This document shows positions 31,450 to 33,809 of a stretch of DNA of 33,809 bases, one piece after another. How positions within the stretch are numbered: the stretch's first letter is position 1; each line of letters opens with the position of its first letter. The stretch lies in IMG/VR virus record IMGVR_UViG_3300025087_000029, positions 1 through 33,809 of that record; one strand, written 5' to 3'. Under the pieces are notes generated by a model, which had not been told where the DNA came from, did no database searches, and was given only the letters and a program-made list of their open reading frames with translations. The position numbers and the translations under genes are program-made. Origin of the DNA: a virus.

Positions 31450-31836
31450 ATGTTCGACAAAATAAAAAAGGCCATGGAAAAACAACCAAAGAAAAGCAAA
31501 GAGCAAAAGGACTACGAGGAAAATCAACACAATCAAAAGAGTGAAATGCAGGCCACCTTTCGCGAATGCGTTAACCGTATGCGCGATATGGGCTGGCAGA
31601 TGCAGCCGGTCTGGCGACACATTAACGATACCATTCCGAACATTGCTGCGGCCGAGATTATGCTGATGCCGATTTCATTTGATCAACACCAACAGATTGA
31701 GGAAGTGCTGGAAAAGCAGAAAGCGGTACAGGAAGGTACAACCAGCACAACACCAGACGAACAAAACCAAGGCACAGTAGTGTCGGAGGAGGCAACTGTG
31801 GAAAATATACCTTCCGAGGACGAAAAGCCCGTATAA
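31450..31836 (+). CDS. Unknown protein, 128 aa, with acidic tail
   Basis: No family recognised. It has a very basic N-terminus (IKKAMEKQPKKSKEQK), a central helical core (FRECVNRMRDMGWQMQPVWR, then NIAAAEIMLMPISF), and an acidic, T/S/E-rich tail. The basic head and acidic tail suggest a small DNA-binding or DNA-mimicking adaptor. Part of the early operon. Confidence 0.62.
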   Translation: MFDKIKKAMEKQPKKSKEQKDYEENQHNQKSEMQATFRECVNRMRDMGWQMQPVWRHINDTIPNIAAAEIMLMPISFDQHQQIEEVLEKQKAVQEGTTSTTPDEQNQGTVVSEEATVENIPSEDEKPV

Positions 31837-31853
31837 CGCAAAATGGAGGCTAT

Positions 31854-32090
31854 ATGACATTCAAGATAATCGACGAAATGGTCGAAGCGATCATGGACTT
31901 AAAAGATTCCAATCCGGCTATGGGCTTTTTGATAAGCACGGTTGAGGCGACGCTCGCCTTTGCCGCGGTAAGCATAATACTCTCTGTGATGATTCCGATT
32001 TTGGTGGTGATTGTTTTGGTGATCGGAAAAACCCTCTTACCGGTTTCGATTCTGATTTACAACACGCTAATTAAAATAATTGGATACTAA
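31854..32090 (+). CDS. Small membrane protein, unknown
   Basis: A 78-aa protein with two membrane helices (about residues 22-45, AMGFLISTVEATLAFAAVSI, and 45-70, VMIPILVVIVLVIGKTLLPV). It is one of the few genes with a good Shine-Dalgarno (GGAGG, 31843-31847, 6 nt before the ATG). The N-terminus is acidic. It could alter the host membrane, block a second phage, or be a second holin-type protein. No direct evidence picks one. Confidence 0.65.
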   Translation: MTFKIIDEMVEAIMDLKDSNPAMGFLISTVEATLAFAAVSIILSVMIPILVVIVLVIGKTLLPVSILIYNTLIKIIGY

Positions 32091-32091
32091 T

Positions 32092-32328
32092 ATGGCGAAA
32101 AACATCCCTTCAAAATATACGGCCGCCGCCCTCGCTATTTTGCTTGGGACGATAGGCCTTCACCAAATCTACTTACGCAACAACTCAACCGGAGCAGTCT
32201 GGTTGATCGTGGCGATTCTGCTTTCATGGACGGTCGTGGTTCCCGTGACTTTAGCCATGATTGGATTACTACAAGGCATCAGTTATCTGTTCTGGAACGA
32301 GGCGGAATGGGAAAAGAGATTCAGTTAA
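32092..32328 (+). CDS. TM2-domain membrane protein
   Basis: The start at ATG 32092 (ctaatATG) gives 78 aa; an in-frame ATG 32080 would overlap the previous gene. The whole protein fits a TM2 domain: KYTAAALAILLGTIGLHQIY, then a turn and a second helix (VWLIVAILLSWTVVVPVTL) and a third hydrophobic part. TM2 proteins are bacterial small membrane proteins of unclear role. In a phage it may be borrowed from the host to modify the membrane during infection. Confidence 0.78.
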   Translation: MAKNIPSKYTAAALAILLGTIGLHQIYLRNNSTGAVWLIVAILLSWTVVVPVTLAMIGLLQGISYLFWNEAEWEKRFS

Positions 32329-32339
32329 AAATAAACAAT

Positions 32340-32924
32340 ATGGGACGAAAGGTTTATATTTGTTTTAGTGTCCCCGGAGGAGTCGGAGTAAACAACAAGG
32401 GTTTGACTTGGCTAGACGAAACCGAACATCCGGTGCCAAAACTAAAAATGACCGGACAGCAAAGTTGGACACCGAAGGCCAAACGATATGTTCGCTGGAA
32501 AGCGCTCGTGGTAGATTCGCTACTAAAAGCTTACATGCTCGAGCAAGACAATAAGGTTTTTACACGACGCGTGGCTCTGGGTGGAAAGCCGATCCCGAAG
32601 TCACAAGTAAAGTCGCACATGGAAATCTATGCGCGATATAAAAACTTTAAGCACCCGGACACCGAGAATGTATTCGGATCGATAGCCGACGCGCTTTTTG
32701 AAAATGACACGGCGCTCTCTGGGAGTTTTGATTTTGTGATCGACAAGGAATTTAATCCGGAAACTTTTGTCCAGTTGATAATCGAGGTCGAGGATGAAAA
32801 AGATAATCTTGTCGCGGTGGTAGAAAAACTACAGGAACTAAACGAAATGAATAAAAAAAGACGCCGGAAACTTCCGGAAGGTGTGGTTATTGCCGGCGAC
32901 GGAAAAACATTGATTCAACTATAA
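32340..32924 (+). CDS. RusA-like Holliday-junction resolvase candidate
   Basis: The start at ATG 32340 (aacaATATG) gives 194 aa; upstream in-frame ATGs lie inside the TM2 gene. The N-terminus VYICFSVPGGVGVNN resembles RusA entry segments. The segment HPDTENVFGSIADALFEND (residues about 105-123) matches the RusA 'PDxDNxxKxxxDAL...DD' active-site pattern. However, the second Asp is Glu109 and the later acidic residue is Asp123. RusA resolves DNA branches before packaging. The Asp-to-Glu change and missing Lys leave some doubt. It may also be a diverged, inactive relative. Confidence 0.6.
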   Translation: MGRKVYICFSVPGGVGVNNKGLTWLDETEHPVPKLKMTGQQSWTPKAKRYVRWKALVVDSLLKAYMLEQDNKVFTRRVALGGKPIPKSQVKSHMEIYARYKNFKHPDTENVFGSIADALFENDTALSGSFDFVIDKEFNPETFVQLIIEVEDEKDNLVAVVEKLQELNEMNKKRRRKLPEGVVIAGDGKTLIQL

Positions 32925-32927
32925 AAT

Positions 32928-33212
32928 ATGTTAAGAATTAAAAAAACTTACGCAAAGACAAAAGTGGCAGGCAAGACCGAATACCAACGAATAGCCAAAG
33001 CCCCGCGCAAAATGAATCTGGACGGCGCGTGGTCGATAATGGAATTAAGAACCGACAAGGCAGGGCGGACACGGTGGGAATTGATAGCTGATTTTTACGA
33101 CGGCGATCCGAGACACGAAAGCACCATGGCGAATATGATCAAACTTTTTCTTGAGCAAGACACTGAAAAACTAAAAGCGAGATTTGGAATTAATGCTTCG
33201 TTCAATGAATAG
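32928..33212 (+). CDS. Unknown protein, 94 aa
   Basis: The last gene before the ParB-like operon. It is basic at first (MLRIKKTYAKTKVAGK), then a beta-type core (AWSIMELRTDKAGRTRWELI) and a helical tail (ANMIKLFLEQDTEKLKARFG). No family is recognised. It is in the early operon 3 nt after the RusA-like gene. A weak terminator and a structured leader follow. Confidence 0.62.
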   Translation: MLRIKKTYAKTKVAGKTEYQRIAKAPRKMNLDGAWSIMELRTDKAGRTRWELIADFYDGDPRHESTMANMIKLFLEQDTEKLKARFGINASFNE

Positions 33213-33321
33213 TGGGTTACACCCCCGCACGAGTGGGCGATTTTTTAACCTTTGGTTCCTCCATACTCCAAAGGTCTCGTCCATTCTTGCTGGAGTGCAA
33301 GCGGTTACTATTTTTGACAAT
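33213..33321 (+). promoter_or_regulatory. Structured leader of the ParB-mom-tRNA operon
   Basis: A small hairpin (33224-33228 with 33233-33237) followed by TTTTTT (33241-33246) forms a weak terminator. A second stem, 33248-33255 with 33268-33275 (8 perfect pairs, 12-nt loop), competes with ACTCCA/TGGAGT (33265-33270 with 33291-33296), so two folds are possible, as in an attenuator. TTGACA at 33315-33320 abuts the ATG and cannot drive this gene. No clear promoter is seen. Confidence 0.5.
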
Positions 33322-33809
33322 ATGCAAACCGAAAAACGACAACTCAAGGATCTGCGCAAGGCGGACTACAACCCAAGGACGATCACGCCCGAAAGCCGGG
33401 AAGCCCTGGCGAAAAACCTGGCGAAGTACGGCCTCCTGGAGCCGATCGTGGTCAACGACCACAAATGCCCGAAATGTGGCGACCGACGGAACGTGATCGT
33501 GGGCGGACACCAACGGGCGGAAGTCGCCCAAGACCTGGGCATAACCGAGGCCGAGGTGTCGCTGGTAAACCTGCACATCGCGTATGAAAAGCTACTCAAC
33601 CTCTCACTGAACAAGAACGGCGGGGAATTCGACACCCCGAAGCTCAAGCGGGTGGTCAAGAAGATCACTGAGGAAGCTCCCGCGGACATCCTGCTCAGCG
33701 GTTTTGGCGAGGAAGACGTCGAAAATCTGATGAGGCCGATCGACATCGACTTCGACGTGGCCTTCGCCAAGATCCCGGACGACGACGAAACCGAGGAAGG
33801 CCAGATGAC
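33322..33809 (+). CDS. ParB-like domain protein 1, 5' part (continues at 1-296)
   Basis: The first 162 codons of a 218-aa protein whose frame continues at position 3 of the window. Visible signatures: LRKADYNPRTITPE (residues 9-22), YGLLEPIVVN (about 36-45), a CxxC pair (KCPKCG, about 48-53), VIVGGHQRAEVAQDLG (about 58-73) and NLSLNKNGG. This is the ParB/sulfiredoxin-like domain. The CxxC within the domain is not shared by the second copy and may bind zinc with other residues. The two paralogues likely act together beside Mom. Confidence 0.87.
   Translation, partial: MQTEKRQLKDLRKADYNPRTITPESREALAKNLAKYGLLEPIVVNDHKCPKCGDRRNVIVGGHQRAEVAQDLGITEAEVSLVNLHIAYEKLLNLSLNKNGGEFDTPKLKRVVKKITEEAPADILLSGFGEEDVENLMRPIDIDFDVAFAKIPDDDETEEGQM
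33683..33809. repeat. Direct terminal repeat, copy 2 (contig closure)
   Basis: Identical to bases 1-127. It marks where the circular genome was cut to make the linear window, so bases 33683-33809 are counted twice. Confidence 0.93.

Noticed and set aside
32226-32339. Upstream start for the RusA-like gene
   Set aside because: The extra 38 residues are a second frame of the TM2 gene; the RusA-like pattern begins at MGRKVY.
33315-33320. TTGACA as -35 for ParB-like gene 1
   Set aside because: It is directly before the start codon, so any transcript would lack the start.
33213-33321. Second tRNA in the leader before ParB-like gene 1
   Set aside because: GGTTC and stems are present but no acceptor stem, anticodon arm or CCA can be put together.

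Overview
This window is a complete genome of a tailed, long-tailed (siphovirus-like) double-stranded DNA phage. Bases 1-127 are repeated exactly at 33683-33809, so the contig closes into a circle of 33,682 bp, and the gene cut by the window ends (33322 to the end, then 1-296) is one intact reading frame. All supported genes lie on the + strand and are tightly packed, often with 1-10 nt gaps or ATGA overlaps. No gene-free stretch exceeds about 160 nt. The standard bacterial code fits. The host is unknown: start codons almost never have a Shine-Dalgarno sequence (typical context is A/T-rich followed directly by ATG), while -10 boxes look sigma70-like (TATAAT). This would suit a Patescibacteria-type host better than Bacteroidota, but that is only an inference.

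Layout. (1) 33.2-1.85 kb, across the junction: a structured leader, two ParB-like proteins, a Mom-family DNA-modification protein and, 5 nt after its stop codon, an atypical tRNA-Gly(UCC). (2) 1.86-8.7 kb: packaging and head genes (small and large terminase, portal, minor head protein, HK97-type protease with an acidic scaffold-like tail, major capsid protein). (3) 8.7-15 kb: virion accessory proteins (beta-rich domains, a triple GNKSDT repeat, a LamG-like protein) and head-tail connectors. (4) 15-23.2 kb: tail tube, tail chaperones with a -1 frameshift, tape measure, Dit, fibre and hub. (5) 23.2-25.5 kb: lysis functions (coiled-coil/TM protein, C39-like cysteine peptidase, holin, strong terminator, anchored transglycosylase-like protein). 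(6) 25.5-29.8 kb: a cytosine-5 DNA methyltransferase, RecT/Bet annealing protein, PD-(D/E)XK nuclease and small DNA-metabolism genes. (7) 29.8-33.2 kb: a long-stem RNA/cruciform, a winged-helix replication initiator containing iteron-like DNA repeats, then small early genes including Zn-ribbon, TM2, membrane and RusA-like proteins. No integrase, clear repressor, DNA polymerase or primase is seen. Replication is probably started by the phage initiator using host enzymes, possibly with DnaA, because six perfect DnaA boxes are present.

The most interesting part is the modification cassette. Mom proteins have a GNAT-type fold and add a glycinamide-like group to adenine. Here a mom-like gene is followed at once by a tRNA that carries bacterial glycine identity features (anticodon UCC, U73) but lacks the D-loop GG and has a bulged T-stem. 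This recalls the non-translating tRNA-Gly species used by GNAT-fold Fem enzymes in staphylococci. A tRNA-supplied glycyl donor for DNA modification is a testable hypothesis here, not something the sequence proves.
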